Shown here one piece after another: positions 1 through 5,388 of a DNA stretch of 6,845 nt. The notes under the pieces were generated by a model, which was given only the letters and a program-made list of their open reading frames with translations, did no database searches and was not told where the DNA came from. Numbering within the stretch: the first letter of the stretch is position 1; every line of letters starts with the position of its first letter. Where the stretch lies: contig CALZKX010000076.1 in NCBI GenBank assembly GCA_945788155.1, forward strand, positions 1 through 6,845, in the 5' to 3' direction. Origin of the DNA: an uncultured Flavobacteriaceae bacterium (lineage in GTDB: Bacteria > Bacteroidota > Bacteroidia > Flavobacteriales > Flavobacteriaceae). Position numbers and translations under genes: made by a program.

Positions 1-74
1 GCGTATTTAAAATATTTTCCTGTTTTCCCTTCTGAAAGTAAATTTTGTCTAATTTTTCTAAAGAATTTTATCAT
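1..74 (-). CDS. DUF6090-type small membrane protein, N-terminal fragment cut by the window edge
   Basis: An open frame starts at the ATG read from 74 down to 72 and runs off the left edge after 24 full codons plus two bases of an alanine codon. The residues begin MIKFFRKIRQNLLSEGKTGK and continue YFKYA. From memory of the family, this is the hallmark start of the abundant Bacteroidota DUF6090 proteins: a basic amphipathic leader ending in GKTGKYFKYA, followed by a single membrane helix (usually IGEIVLVVIGILIALQ-like, here outside the window) and a soluble domain of unknown function. The exact leader match makes the call strong despite the short piece. The gene lies 79 bases downstream of TerC on the same strand and has its own candidate -7 box at 100-107. 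Function is unknown, and whether the rest of the gene is intact cannot be seen. Confidence 0.82.
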   Translation of the reverse strand, partial: MIKFFRKIRQNLLSEGKTGKYFKY

Positions 75-99
75 TGGTTAAAGGTTGGTTGTATAGCAA

Positions 100-107
100 C
101 AAATTTA
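100..107 (-). promoter_or_regulatory. candidate -7 promoter box for the DUF6090-type gene
   Basis: On the minus strand this octamer reads TAAATTTG, a full match to the Bacteroidota -7 consensus TAnnTTTG. It would place the transcription start near 93, giving a leader of about 20 bases before the ATG at 74. No clear -33 TTTG was seen at the usual distance. The identical octamer precedes the lipoprotein gene at 1339-1346. Confidence 0.45.
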
Positions 108-153
108 TGTGTTTATTGGTTAAAATTTTGAAAAACACACTATGGCATTGGTT

Positions 154-945
154 TTAACCTTTTTTCTTTTTCGTAATCTTGTAATTTAAAAATTCAATAA
201 ACAGCGAGAATGCAATAGCAAAATACAAGTAGCCTTTTGGTATGGCACCAACTTCGTTCCCAAATAAGGATGTGCGCGATAGGTGTGCTGCTTCGGTAAT
301 AAGCATGAAGCCAATTAGTATTAAAAAAGCCAAACCCAACATTTGTATGCTAGGATGGGTGTCTATAAACTTACGTATGGGGTTTGCAAAAACTATCATA
401 ATCACAATAGAGACAACCACTGCTATTATCATGAGTACCAGGTTATAATTATGGTTTTCAGATAAACCGTTGGTCATACCTACTGCTGTCAAAATAGAAT
501 CTATTGAGAAAATAAAATCAAGTAGCAATATTTGTACTATAGCTTGCGATAACGATTTTATTTTTTTGCCTTTCACAACGTCTTCGTCATGTGAAGGTGT
601 TTCCATTTTTTCTCTAATCTCTGAGGTGCTTTTGTAAATTAAAAACAGTCCGCCTAAAAAGAGAATAATGCTTTGCCAACTTAAAGCTAAGTATAGCCAG
701 CTATTTTCATACATAAAAAATGGTTCGCTTAAACTTATTAAAAACGACACAAAAAACAATAGCACTATACGTTGTACCATTGCAAATAACAGTCCAATGT
801 TGGTCGCTTTATTTCGTTGATGTTCAGGTAATTTATTCGCTGCAATAGAAATAAATACAATGTTGTCTATACCTAAAATAATCTCAAGAAAAGTAAGGGT
901 AAATAAAGCCATTATGGCGTCACTTGAAAGTAAAAACTCTAACAT
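154..945 (-). CDS. TerC family integral membrane protein
   Basis: This 263-residue inner-membrane protein has about seven hydrophobic segments (roughly residues 8-34, 50-73, 83-105, 133-157, 166-188, 200-219, 237-255). A charged loop with several Lys and Asp/Glu (106-130) joins the two halves. The TerC signature is present twice, once per half: EIILGIDNIVF at 21-31 and LDFIFSIDSIL at 142-152. This puts acidic residues E21, D27, D143 and D149 inside membrane segments, the expected metal-path residues of the family. Relatives are linked to tellurite resistance, manganese export, or metal loading of exported enzymes; which applies here cannot be told from sequence. The C-terminus is a lysine run. 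No ter operon partners are nearby, so a housekeeping role in metal homeostasis is more likely than tellurite resistance. The start lies 4 bases after the lipoprotein stop, so the two are probably co-transcribed. Confidence 0.93.
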   Translation of the reverse strand: MLEFLLSSDAIMALFTLTFLEIILGIDNIVFISIAANKLPEHQRNKATNIGLLFAMVQRIVLLFFVSFLISLSEPFFMYENSWLYLALSWQSIILFLGGLFLIYKSTSEIREKMETPSHDEDVVKGKKIKSLSQAIVQILLLDFIFSIDSILTAVGMTNGLSENHNYNLVLMIIAVVVSIVIMIVFANPIRKFIDTHPSIQMLGLAFLILIGFMLITEAAHLSRTSLFGNEVGAIPKGYLYFAIAFSLFIEFLNYKITKKKKG

Positions 946-949
946 AGTA

Positions 950-1321
950 CTAATTCAATTTTTTAGCGATTCCTTTTTGTTTTATCACCTCACCAACATA
1001 CGAATACTCAAACGTATATGTGGAATCTGTGGTGGTTAATATTTTTAAATGTATATCTTTTTGCTCAGCCATATTTTTAGGGTTTATAGTTTTAAAGACT
1101 ACCTCGCAGTCATTAATCCATCGTACTGCTGCAGAGTCGGTTTTGTTTTCGAAAGTTTCAACTTGAAGTCTATCAGTTCTTTTAAAAGTTGATGTGTAAC
1201 TAACATCGTCAATAATAACAGTGCTTTCAAACAATCCTGTTTTATAGTTAATACAGTTTCTTTCAACTTGATAACAACTAGAAAGCAATACAAAAAAAAG
1301 GATTAGGGCAAAATATTTCAT
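950..1321 (-). CDS. small predicted lipoprotein, conserved neighbour type of TerC in flavobacteria
   Basis: This 123-residue protein has a short type II signal peptide: MKYF, a hydrophobic core at residues 5-13, then the lipobox LSSC with the lipidated cysteine at C16. The mature part is about 108 residues and mainly beta-prone, with conserved-looking pieces such as RWINDCEVVFKTINPKNM (67-84). It has two further cysteines (C23 and C72), which could pair in the periplasm. It is probably anchored in the outer or inner membrane facing the periplasm. I recognise the type from other flavobacteria, where I recall relatives carrying the name 'DNA topoisomerase IV'. Nothing in this sequence supports a topoisomerase: the protein is tiny, exported and has no gyrase-like domain. 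Function unknown. It lies 4 bases upstream of TerC on the same strand, so a joint envelope or metal-related role is possible but is only inference. Confidence 0.85.
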   Translation of the reverse strand: MKYFALILFFVLLSSCYQVERNCINYKTGLFESTVIIDDVSYTSTFKRTDRLQVETFENKTDSAAVRWINDCEVVFKTINPKNMAEQKDIHLKILTTTDSTYTFEYSYVGEVIKQKGIAKKLN

Positions 1322-1338
1322 AGATAAGTGTTTAGGTA

Positions 1339-1346
1339 CAAATTTA
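1339..1346 (-). promoter_or_regulatory. candidate -7 promoter box for the lipoprotein-TerC transcript
   Basis: On the minus strand this reads TAAATTTG, a full TAnnTTTG match in the 38-base gap between the XRE stop and the lipoprotein ATG. The predicted transcript start is near 1332, about 11 bases before the ATG. No clear -33 element was found. If real, lipoprotein-TerC can be transcribed independently of the XRE gene, although read-through from it is also possible. Confidence 0.42.
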
Positions 1347-1359
1347 ATAAAGAATACTA

Positions 1360-1728
1360 TTAATTCTTATAGTTTTTATAGGTGCCATCTTTAAAAAAAA
1401 TGATAATTCTATCAATATCGTTATATTTTGTGCCTAAATTACTTAATTCCATATTTTCTTTGCTTACAGTATTATTGCTGTTTTCAGTTTCGTCCTCGAT
1501 AGTTTTTGGAAACTTTCCCTTGCCATTTAGCAACCAGTATAAATCTACTTCAGGAAAAGAGGATAGGATTTTCATTACGAAATCTAGACTAGGTCTGTTT
1601 CTTCCAGATAGTATATGAGAAATACTAGAACGTTGTACGCCTATTTTATCTGCAAAAGAGGAGGCGGATAGGCTATAAAAATCTATTATTTGCTGCAGTC
1701 TTTTAGTGAAATTTTTAGAGTTTATCAT
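1360..1728 (-). CDS. XRE-family helix-turn-helix transcriptional regulator
   Basis: This is a 122-residue DNA-binding protein. Residues about 7-68 form a Cro/CI-type five-helix HTH. Helix 2 is SASSFADKIGV (21-31), the recognition helix region is QRSSISHILSGRNRPS (32-47), and the domain closes with the typical LYWLLNGKGKF (63-73). A polar linker (74-100) follows, then a short conserved-looking tail DIDRIIIFFKDGTYKNY (104-120), probably a beta hairpin for dimerisation. The frame extends three codons further to a TTG at 1737. I prefer the ATG at 1728 because it begins the usual MINSKNF leader, and because the upstream TTG overlaps the -7 box and the operator half-site. The protein is divergent from the M14 peptidase. 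Palindromic TGTTTACA sites flank both promoters, which suggests autoregulation and control of the peptidase. No phage or toxin gene is adjacent, so a chromosomal regulator is likely. Confidence 0.9.
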   Translation of the reverse strand: MINSKNFTKRLQQIIDFYSLSASSFADKIGVQRSSISHILSGRNRPSLDFVMKILSSFPEVDLYWLLNGKGKFPKTIEDETENSNNTVSKENMELSNLGTKYNDIDRIIIFFKDGTYKNYKN

Positions 1729-1736
1729 TGTAAACA
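1727..1736 (-). promoter_or_regulatory. operator half-site TGTTTACAAT at the XRE start codon
   Basis: The minus-strand sequence TGTTTACAAT lies between the -7 box and the ATG and includes the first two bases of the ATG. It equals the arm of the palindrome centred at 1927-1928. Binding here would block the regulator's own promoter. The other arm is missing (the following bases are GATAAACT), so it is a half-site at best. Confidence 0.4.
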
Positions 1737-1742
1737 AAGATA
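1735..1742 (-). promoter_or_regulatory. candidate -7 promoter box of the XRE regulator, almost touching its start codon
   Basis: The minus strand reads TATCTTTG (TAnnTTTG), only 6 bases ahead of the ATG at 1728. A start 5-8 bases downstream of the box would fall on or next to the ATG, implying a leaderless or near-leaderless mRNA. No convincing -33 motif is visible upstream. Confidence 0.4.
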
Positions 1743-1831
1743 TTTATTTTATAACTTAATTTTGCATGTTTTTATTTCATTTTTCAATAATAAATAAGAA
1801 ATATACTTAAAATATAATAAACTAAAAGTTT

Positions 1832-1850
1832 ATATAATAAGTTATTATAT
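1832..1850. repeat. perfect inverted repeat ATATAATAA-G-TTATTATAT
   Basis: Two perfect 9-base arms surround a single G. It consists only of A and T apart from the centre, so it may arise by chance in this base composition. It could serve as a protein-binding site or a DNA-unwinding or bending element. It contains one copy of the TAAGTTAT octamer. Confidence 0.4.
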
Positions 1851-1918
1851 CCTGATATAAAGTATATTATATAATATTTATAATTATGTTTAAACAATAT
1901 AAATATTACTTCTATTAT

Positions 1919-1936
1919 TGTGTACAATTGTAAACA
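1919..1936. promoter_or_regulatory. operator candidate O1, TGTGTACAATTGTAAACA
   Basis: This 18-base palindrome of the form TGTTTACA-AT-TGTAAACA has a single mismatched pair (G at position 4 of the left arm). Symmetry, size and the presence of related sites nearby fit a dimeric XRE repressor. It sits about 55 bases upstream of the peptidase -7 box. Confidence 0.55.
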
Positions 1937-1953
1937 GAAAGAACGCTATTTAT

Positions 1954-1971
1954 TGTTTACAGATGTAAAAA
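1954..1971. promoter_or_regulatory. operator candidate O2, TGTTTACA-GA-TGTAAAAA
   Basis: Same architecture as O1. The left arm is perfect, and the right arm differs at one base (A for C at the seventh arm position). Its centre is 35 bases from the centre of O1. It lies just upstream of the peptidase -7 box, covering the region where a -33 element would be expected. Confidence 0.55.
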
Positions 1972-1977
1972 TTAGTT

Positions 1978-1995
1978 TATTTACATTTGTAACTT
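1978..1995. promoter_or_regulatory. operator candidate O3, TATTTACA-TT-TGTAACTT
   Basis: A weaker copy of the same palindrome: one mismatch in the left arm and three in the right. Its centre is 24 bases from that of O2. It overlaps the peptidase -7 box TACATTTG, so binding would directly exclude RNA polymerase. Confidence 0.38.
1982..1989 (+). promoter_or_regulatory. candidate -7 promoter box of the M14 peptidase gene
   Basis: TACATTTG fully matches TAnnTTTG. The predicted transcript start near 1995-1997 would leave a leader of about 10 bases before the ATG at 2006. It is embedded in the third operator candidate. No exact -33 TTTG was found at standard spacing. Confidence 0.45.
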
Positions 1996-2005
1996 ATTAT
2001 AAGTT
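1991..2005. repeat. perfect palindrome AACTTAT-T-ATAAGTT abutting the M14 start codon
   Basis: Two 7-base arms around one T end exactly one base before the ATG at 2006. It may be a DNA-level binding site at the transcription start. As RNA it could only form a weak A/U-rich hairpin with an impossible one-base loop, so a DNA role is favoured. Confidence 0.4.
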
Positions 2006-3163
2006 ATGCTAGATCATTCTACTTTACAATTGGTGTTTAACAACTATAAAACCAAAACCATATTTCATAGATATGTTACCAATGAACATATTGAACCTTT
2101 ACTAAAATTATTGTCTAAAAAGTGTGATATTGCAATTATTGGTCGTTCGGTTAATGACCTGCCAATATATGGGATCCAAGTCGGAAACGGCTCTAAGCGT
2201 ATATTAATGTGGTCGCAAATGCACGGAAACGAATCGACTACGACCAAAGCTTGTTTCGACTTACTTAATTATTTAATTGTTAATACCCAGTTGCTAGAGC
2301 ATTGTTCGTTATATATCATTCCAATTTTAAATCCTGATGGTGCTAAAGCATATACAAGACTTAATGCGAATGGTGTAGACTTAAATAGAGATGCACAAGA
2401 CTTAACACAGCCTGAAAGCGTGGTTTTAAGGGAAGTATTTGAAACATTTAAACCGCATTTTTGTTTTAATTTACATGGCCAACGTACTATTTTTAGTGCA
2501 GGGAATAACAATAAGCCAGCCACAGCAAGCTTTTTGGCTCCTGCACAGGATAAAAAATGTACAGTCACTAACACTCGCCAGATTGCCATGGAAATAATTG
2601 TGAGTATGAATACGATGCTTCAAAATTATATTCCAAATAGTGTTGGTGTTTATGATGATGCTTTTAATAAAAACTGTGTTGGCGATACGTTTCAAAGTAG
2701 TAATACACCAACCGTATTATTTGAAGCTGGCCATTTTAAGGATGATTATGCCAGAGAAGAGGTAAGAAAGTTGATTTTTGGATCATTACTAGTTGCGCTA
2801 GAATCGATAAGCAAAAATGATGATTTAGGCGTTAATTTTCAAGCATATTTCAATATTCCGCAGAACCAAAAACTGTTTTATGATGTTCTTATTAGAAATG
2901 CTAAAGTTTTAATTAACTCCAAAGAAAAAGTGGTGGATATTGCCATTCAATACAAAGAAGTATTGGTTGGTGAAAAAGTATGTTTTATACCAAAGATTGA
3001 AGATTTTGGTGCACTCACCAAGTTTTTTGGTCACAAAGAGATTGATGCGAGGAGCCAACAGGTAGTATTGGGAGATAATGAGCCTTTGGAAACCGAAAAC
3101 GCAATCGATTTCGTGACAGTAAATAATGAAGTATTCTCATTAAAATTAACAGATAACCAATAA
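2006..3163 (+). CDS. M14 family zinc carboxypeptidase-like protein, cytoplasmic
   Basis: This 385-residue protein has an M14 metallo-carboxypeptidase domain at about residues 25-265. The zinc ligands are visible: the HxxE motif MHGNES gives H73 and E76, and NLHGQ gives H157. The substrate-binding set R118...GVDLNR (N127, R128) is present, and E240 in VLFEAGH is the expected general base. All key residues are in place, so it should be active. No signal peptide or membrane segment is seen, which points to a cytoplasmic enzyme, perhaps acting on imported or recycled peptides, including cell-wall peptides. That substrate is inference. A C-terminal segment (about 280-385), opening with YFNIPQNQKLFYDVLIRNAK and rich in predicted strands, goes beyond the catalytic core and has no role I can assign. 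The start at 2006 is chosen because the next Met is at residue 68, inside the domain. An Lrp regulator follows after 62 bases, and XRE-type operators lie upstream. Confidence 0.88.
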   Translation: MLDHSTLQLVFNNYKTKTIFHRYVTNEHIEPLLKLLSKKCDIAIIGRSVNDLPIYGIQVGNGSKRILMWSQMHGNESTTTKACFDLLNYLIVNTQLLEHCSLYIIPILNPDGAKAYTRLNANGVDLNRDAQDLTQPESVVLREVFETFKPHFCFNLHGQRTIFSAGNNNKPATASFLAPAQDKKCTVTNTRQIAMEIIVSMNTMLQNYIPNSVGVYDDAFNKNCVGDTFQSSNTPTVLFEAGHFKDDYAREEVRKLIFGSLLVALESISKNDDLGVNFQAYFNIPQNQKLFYDVLIRNAKVLINSKEKVVDIAIQYKEVLVGEKVCFIPKIEDFGALTKFFGHKEIDARSQQVVLGDNEPLETENAIDFVTVNNEVFSLKLTDNQ

Positions 3164-3192
3164 ATTATTCGTTATTTTTGTTAAAAATGCAC

Positions 3193-3200
3193 TATTTTTG
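3193..3200 (+). promoter_or_regulatory. candidate -7 promoter box of the lrp-dinB unit
   Basis: TATTTTTG matches TAnnTTTG and would start transcription near 3206, about 20 bases before the Lrp ATG at 3226. A second identical octamer lies 20 bases upstream at 3173-3180, so two alternative starts are possible. No clear -33 motif. The sequence between them could also form a weak A/T stem. Confidence 0.45.
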
Positions 3201-3225
3201 ATTTTTATTTAATAAAATTTAAAAT

Positions 3226-3705
3226 ATGGCAAAATTTAAACTAGACGAAATCGATCACCAAATTCTTGATATGTTAATAGATAATACAAGAATTCCTTTT
3301 ACCGATATTGCAAAAAAATTATTGATTTCGGCAGGTACAGTCCATGTTAGAGTAAAGAAAATGGAAGATGCTGGCATTATTAAGGGGTCATCTTTAACAT
3401 TGGATTACCATAAGCTGGGATATTCTTTCATTGCGTATGTTGGTGTGTTTCTTCAAAATACGTCTCAAACCAAATTCGTTCTAGAACGCATTAATGAGAT
3501 CCCTTATGTTACAGTAGCCCATATCACTACTGGAAAGTTTAACATTTTTTGTAAAATTAGAGCTAAGAATACCTCGCATGCAAAGGAAGTTATTTTTAAA
3601 CTCGATGATATTGATGGTGTGTACAGGACCGAGACAATGATTTCACTGGAAGAAAGCATAAATGATAAAAAACGCTTAATGCACTCTATTTTTAACGAAT
3701 TGTAG
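3226..3705 (+). CDS. Lrp/AsnC family transcriptional regulator
   Basis: This is a 159-residue regulator of normal family length. Residues about 6-62 form the AsnC-type winged HTH: LDEIDHQILDMLIDNTRIPF leads into TDIAKKLLISAGTVHVRVKKM, with the recognition helix around 35-45. The RAM/effector-binding alpha-beta domain covers about 66-150 and includes the core VTVAHITTGKFNIFCKI (95-111). Members form dimers to octamers and usually sense amino acids. The effector here is unknown. The gene is in line with the M14 peptidase upstream (62-base gap with its own candidate promoters) and abuts the DinB gene directly: TAG and ATG are adjacent as TAGATG. A link with amino-acid or peptide turnover would fit the peptidase and the proline dehydrogenase nearby, but this is inference. 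Confidence 0.93.
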   Translation: MAKFKLDEIDHQILDMLIDNTRIPFTDIAKKLLISAGTVHVRVKKMEDAGIIKGSSLTLDYHKLGYSFIAYVGVFLQNTSQTKFVLERINEIPYVTVAHITTGKFNIFCKIRAKNTSHAKEVIFKLDDIDGVYRTETMISLEESINDKKRLMHSIFNEL

Positions 3706-4218
3706 ATGACTAAACATTTAAAACCAGAGGAATTTAATAGTTACTATGCAACTTATATTGATTTAGCGGTAAATAAAGACAGTGTTGCTTCTCTTCAGCA
3801 AAGTTTACAAGAAACGCTATCTTTTTACAAGTCAATACCAGAAGAAAAATGGCTGTTTTCTTATGCTTATAAAAAATGGACTATTAAAGAAATTGTTCAG
3901 CACTTAATGGACACTGAGCGGGTTTTTGCATACAGGGCATTGTGTTTTTCCAGAAAAGAGAAAGCGGAACTTCCTGGATTTGATCAAGATGACTATTTAG
4001 CGCATTCTAAAGTAAACTCTAGAAGTATAGACAGTTTAATTGAAGAGTATATATCTATTAGAAATGCGACAATTACTTTATATAAAAGTTTTTCAAAAGA
4101 GATGCTTTTACAAATTGGTATTGCTAGTAACAGTCCGTTATCGGTTAGAGCTGCTGGTTACATAATTGAAGGACACGAAAAACATCACTGCAACATTATT
4201 AAAGAAAGATACCTTTAA
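3706..4218 (+). CDS. DinB-like metal-binding four-helix protein
   Basis: This 170-residue protein belongs to the DinB/YfiT-like superfamily, four-helix bundle proteins usually binding a divalent metal through three histidines. Candidate ligands are H66 in IVQHLMDTERVFAYRAL (63-79) and H157 and H161 in EGHEKHHCNII (155-165). The spacing and the GHExHH motif are typical. There is no signal peptide, so it is cytoplasmic. Family members are often thiol-dependent transferases or hydrolases or have unknown roles. Despite the name, no link to damage-inducible polymerase DinB is implied. Its ATG follows the Lrp stop with no gap, so translation is probably coupled and it belongs to the same transcript. 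It ends 2 bases before the converging aroB stop. Confidence 0.88.
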   Translation: MTKHLKPEEFNSYYATYIDLAVNKDSVASLQQSLQETLSFYKSIPEEKWLFSYAYKKWTIKEIVQHLMDTERVFAYRALCFSRKEKAELPGFDQDDYLAHSKVNSRSIDSLIEEYISIRNATITLYKSFSKEMLLQIGIASNSPLSVRAAGYIIEGHEKHHCNIIKERYL

Positions 4219-4220
4219 GA

Positions 4221-5291
4221 TTAATTAGATTTATAATAATTAAAAGCTTTTAAAATAAGCGTATTTTCTACTTGACAATTTATTTTGGTTACACCAATAT
4301 CCTTGAGCAATACAAAATTAATATTGCCATGAGTGTTTTTTTTGTCAAATTTCATGAGTTCAATAATAGCATTGTAGTCCTTTTTATCAAAGGCAACAAC
4401 GCCATAAATATTTTGTATTGCAGACTTGATGTTTTTTAGTTTTTCCTTAGGAAAGTCCAGCAGTTTATGCGAAATATAACTTGCCAATATCATACCAATT
4501 GCTATAGCTTCACCATGCAACAGTGTTTCTTTTTTATTATTGCTCAAACAGTACGATTCTATGGCATGACCTAAGGTGTGACCATAGTTTAAGGTTTTTC
4601 GCAACCCGTTTTCATTAGGATCTTGAGTTACAACGCTCTTTTTTATAATAATGGATTCGTAAATTAGATTATCTAAATCATCAAGTGTAAATTTTGACAA
4701 ATCACTCATTTTATGCCAATAGCTTTCATCTTGAATCAAACCATGTTTTAGCATTTCTGCCAAACCAGAACGCATTTCATTTTGGGGTAAAGTTTCAAGA
4801 AATTTGGTATCAACCAAAACCATGTCGCTGCAATTAATAACACCTATTTGGTTTTTTAATGCACCTAGATCCACACCAGTTTTTCCACCAATTGACGCAT
4901 CTACCATGGCCAATAAAGATGTTGGAACGTTAATAAATTTAATACCACGCTTAAAACAGGTAGCTACAAAACCACCAAGATCGGTAACCACACCTCCACC
5001 AAGATTAATTATAAGAGATTTTCTGTCACCACCTAGATTAGATAAAGCATCCCAAGCACCAACACATGTGTTAATGGTTTTATTAACTTCTCCAGCTTCT
5101 ATTTCAATAATTTCAATATTCTGGGAAGTAGTTAGCTTGGATAGAAAATAACCTAAACAATGCTCATGTGTATTGGTATCAACCAGTACAAATATTTTAG
5201 AAAAATTAGACTTGTTAATATAGTTGTTAAGTTTGCTGTAACAATTTGAATTAAAATGTATTGCATATTCTTTTGCTATGATGGATTCCAT
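4221..5291 (-). CDS. aroB: 3-dehydroquinate synthase
   Basis: This protein makes 3-dehydroquinate from DAHP, the second step of the shikimate pathway to aromatic amino acids and folate, using NAD+ and a divalent metal in the cytoplasm. The 356-residue length is normal for the family. The NAD-binding motif GGGVVTDLGGFVA is at 98-110 and the active-site segment PTSLLAMVDASIGGKTGVD at 123-141, with K137. The expected metal ligands are E179 (LAEMLKHG), H238 (first His of GHTLGHA) and H259 (LLHGEA). H242 is the catalytic-type second histidine of GHTLGHA. All key residues are intact. No other aro gene is in the window. The gene converges with the DinB gene, with 2 bases between the stops, and diverges from proline dehydrogenase across 97 bases. 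I found no clean TAnnTTTG box for it in that gap. Confidence 0.97.
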   Translation of the reverse strand: MESIIAKEYAIHFNSNCYSKLNNYINKSNFSKIFVLVDTNTHEHCLGYFLSKLTTSQNIEIIEIEAGEVNKTINTCVGAWDALSNLGGDRKSLIINLGGGVVTDLGGFVATCFKRGIKFINVPTSLLAMVDASIGGKTGVDLGALKNQIGVINCSDMVLVDTKFLETLPQNEMRSGLAEMLKHGLIQDESYWHKMSDLSKFTLDDLDNLIYESIIIKKSVVTQDPNENGLRKTLNYGHTLGHAIESYCLSNNKKETLLHGEAIAIGMILASYISHKLLDFPKEKLKNIKSAIQNIYGVVAFDKKDYNAIIELMKFDKKNTHGNINFVLLKDIGVTKINCQVENTLILKAFNYYKSN

Positions 5292-5360
5292 GTATATTGA
5301 CCATAAAATTAGAGCGTTAAAATAAGTAGAAATTTATTAAAAAAGTATCTAAGTAATAAA

Positions 5361-5368
5361 TATATTTG
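5361..5368 (+). promoter_or_regulatory. candidate -7 promoter box of the proline dehydrogenase gene
   Basis: TATATTTG matches TAnnTTTG and lies 20 bases before the ATG at 5389, giving a predicted leader of roughly 13-16 bases. No definite -33 TTTG was seen. The divergent aroB gene starts 69 bases to the left. Confidence 0.48.
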
Positions 5369-5388
5369 CTTTAAATGAAATTGTAACT

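Larger units (their letters stand above)
1729..2005. other. divergent A+T-rich regulatory intergenic region
   Basis: These 277 bases separate the XRE gene (minus) from the M14 peptidase gene (plus). No open frame of note is present. The left two thirds are nearly pure A/T with low-complexity palindromes. The right third holds three TGTTTACA-type operator candidates (1919-1936, 1954-1971, 1978-1995) and the peptidase -7 box. The octamer TAAGTTAT or its complement ATAACTTA recurs at 1751-1758, 1838-1845 and 2000-2007. Confidence 0.7.

Noticed and set aside
151..160. GGTT/AACC mini-hairpin at the TerC stop as a terminator
   Set aside because: It has a four-base stem and a two-base loop with no following T-run in the direction of transcription.
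154..945. Tellurite-resistance (ter) island
   Set aside because: Only a TerC-family protein is present, without any TerA/B/D/E-type partner. The family is widespread outside tellurite resistance.
1350..1368. AAGAAT/ATTCTT inverted repeat around the XRE stop codon
   Set aside because: A six-base, mostly A-T stem with a seven-base loop is too weak to call a terminator or attenuator.
1729..1737. Three-codon N-terminal extension of the XRE protein from a TTG start
   Set aside because: The codons lie within the -7 box and operator half-site, and the ATG at 1728 gives a normal family N-terminus.
1864..1877. 14-base palindrome ATATTATATAATAT
   Set aside because: It is pure A/T in a region that is almost entirely A/T, so it is expected by chance.
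1887..1896. Palindrome TGTTTAAACA
   Set aside because: It resembles the operator arm only loosely, with a different centre and length, and is too short to support on its own.
2269..2695. Minus-strand frames opposite the M14 peptidase
   Set aside because: They lie inside a gene with all catalytic motifs intact, resemble no known family and have no promoter.
3183..3199. AAAAAT-GCACT-ATTTTT stem before the Lrp gene as a terminator for the M14 gene
   Set aside because: The stem has only A-T pairs and is too weak. The ATTTTT is better explained as part of the -7 box TATTTTTG.
4804..5151. 115-codon plus-strand frame opposite aroB
   Set aside because: It lies entirely inside the intact, strongly conserved aroB frame and is rich in Pro and Thr as expected of an antisense shadow.
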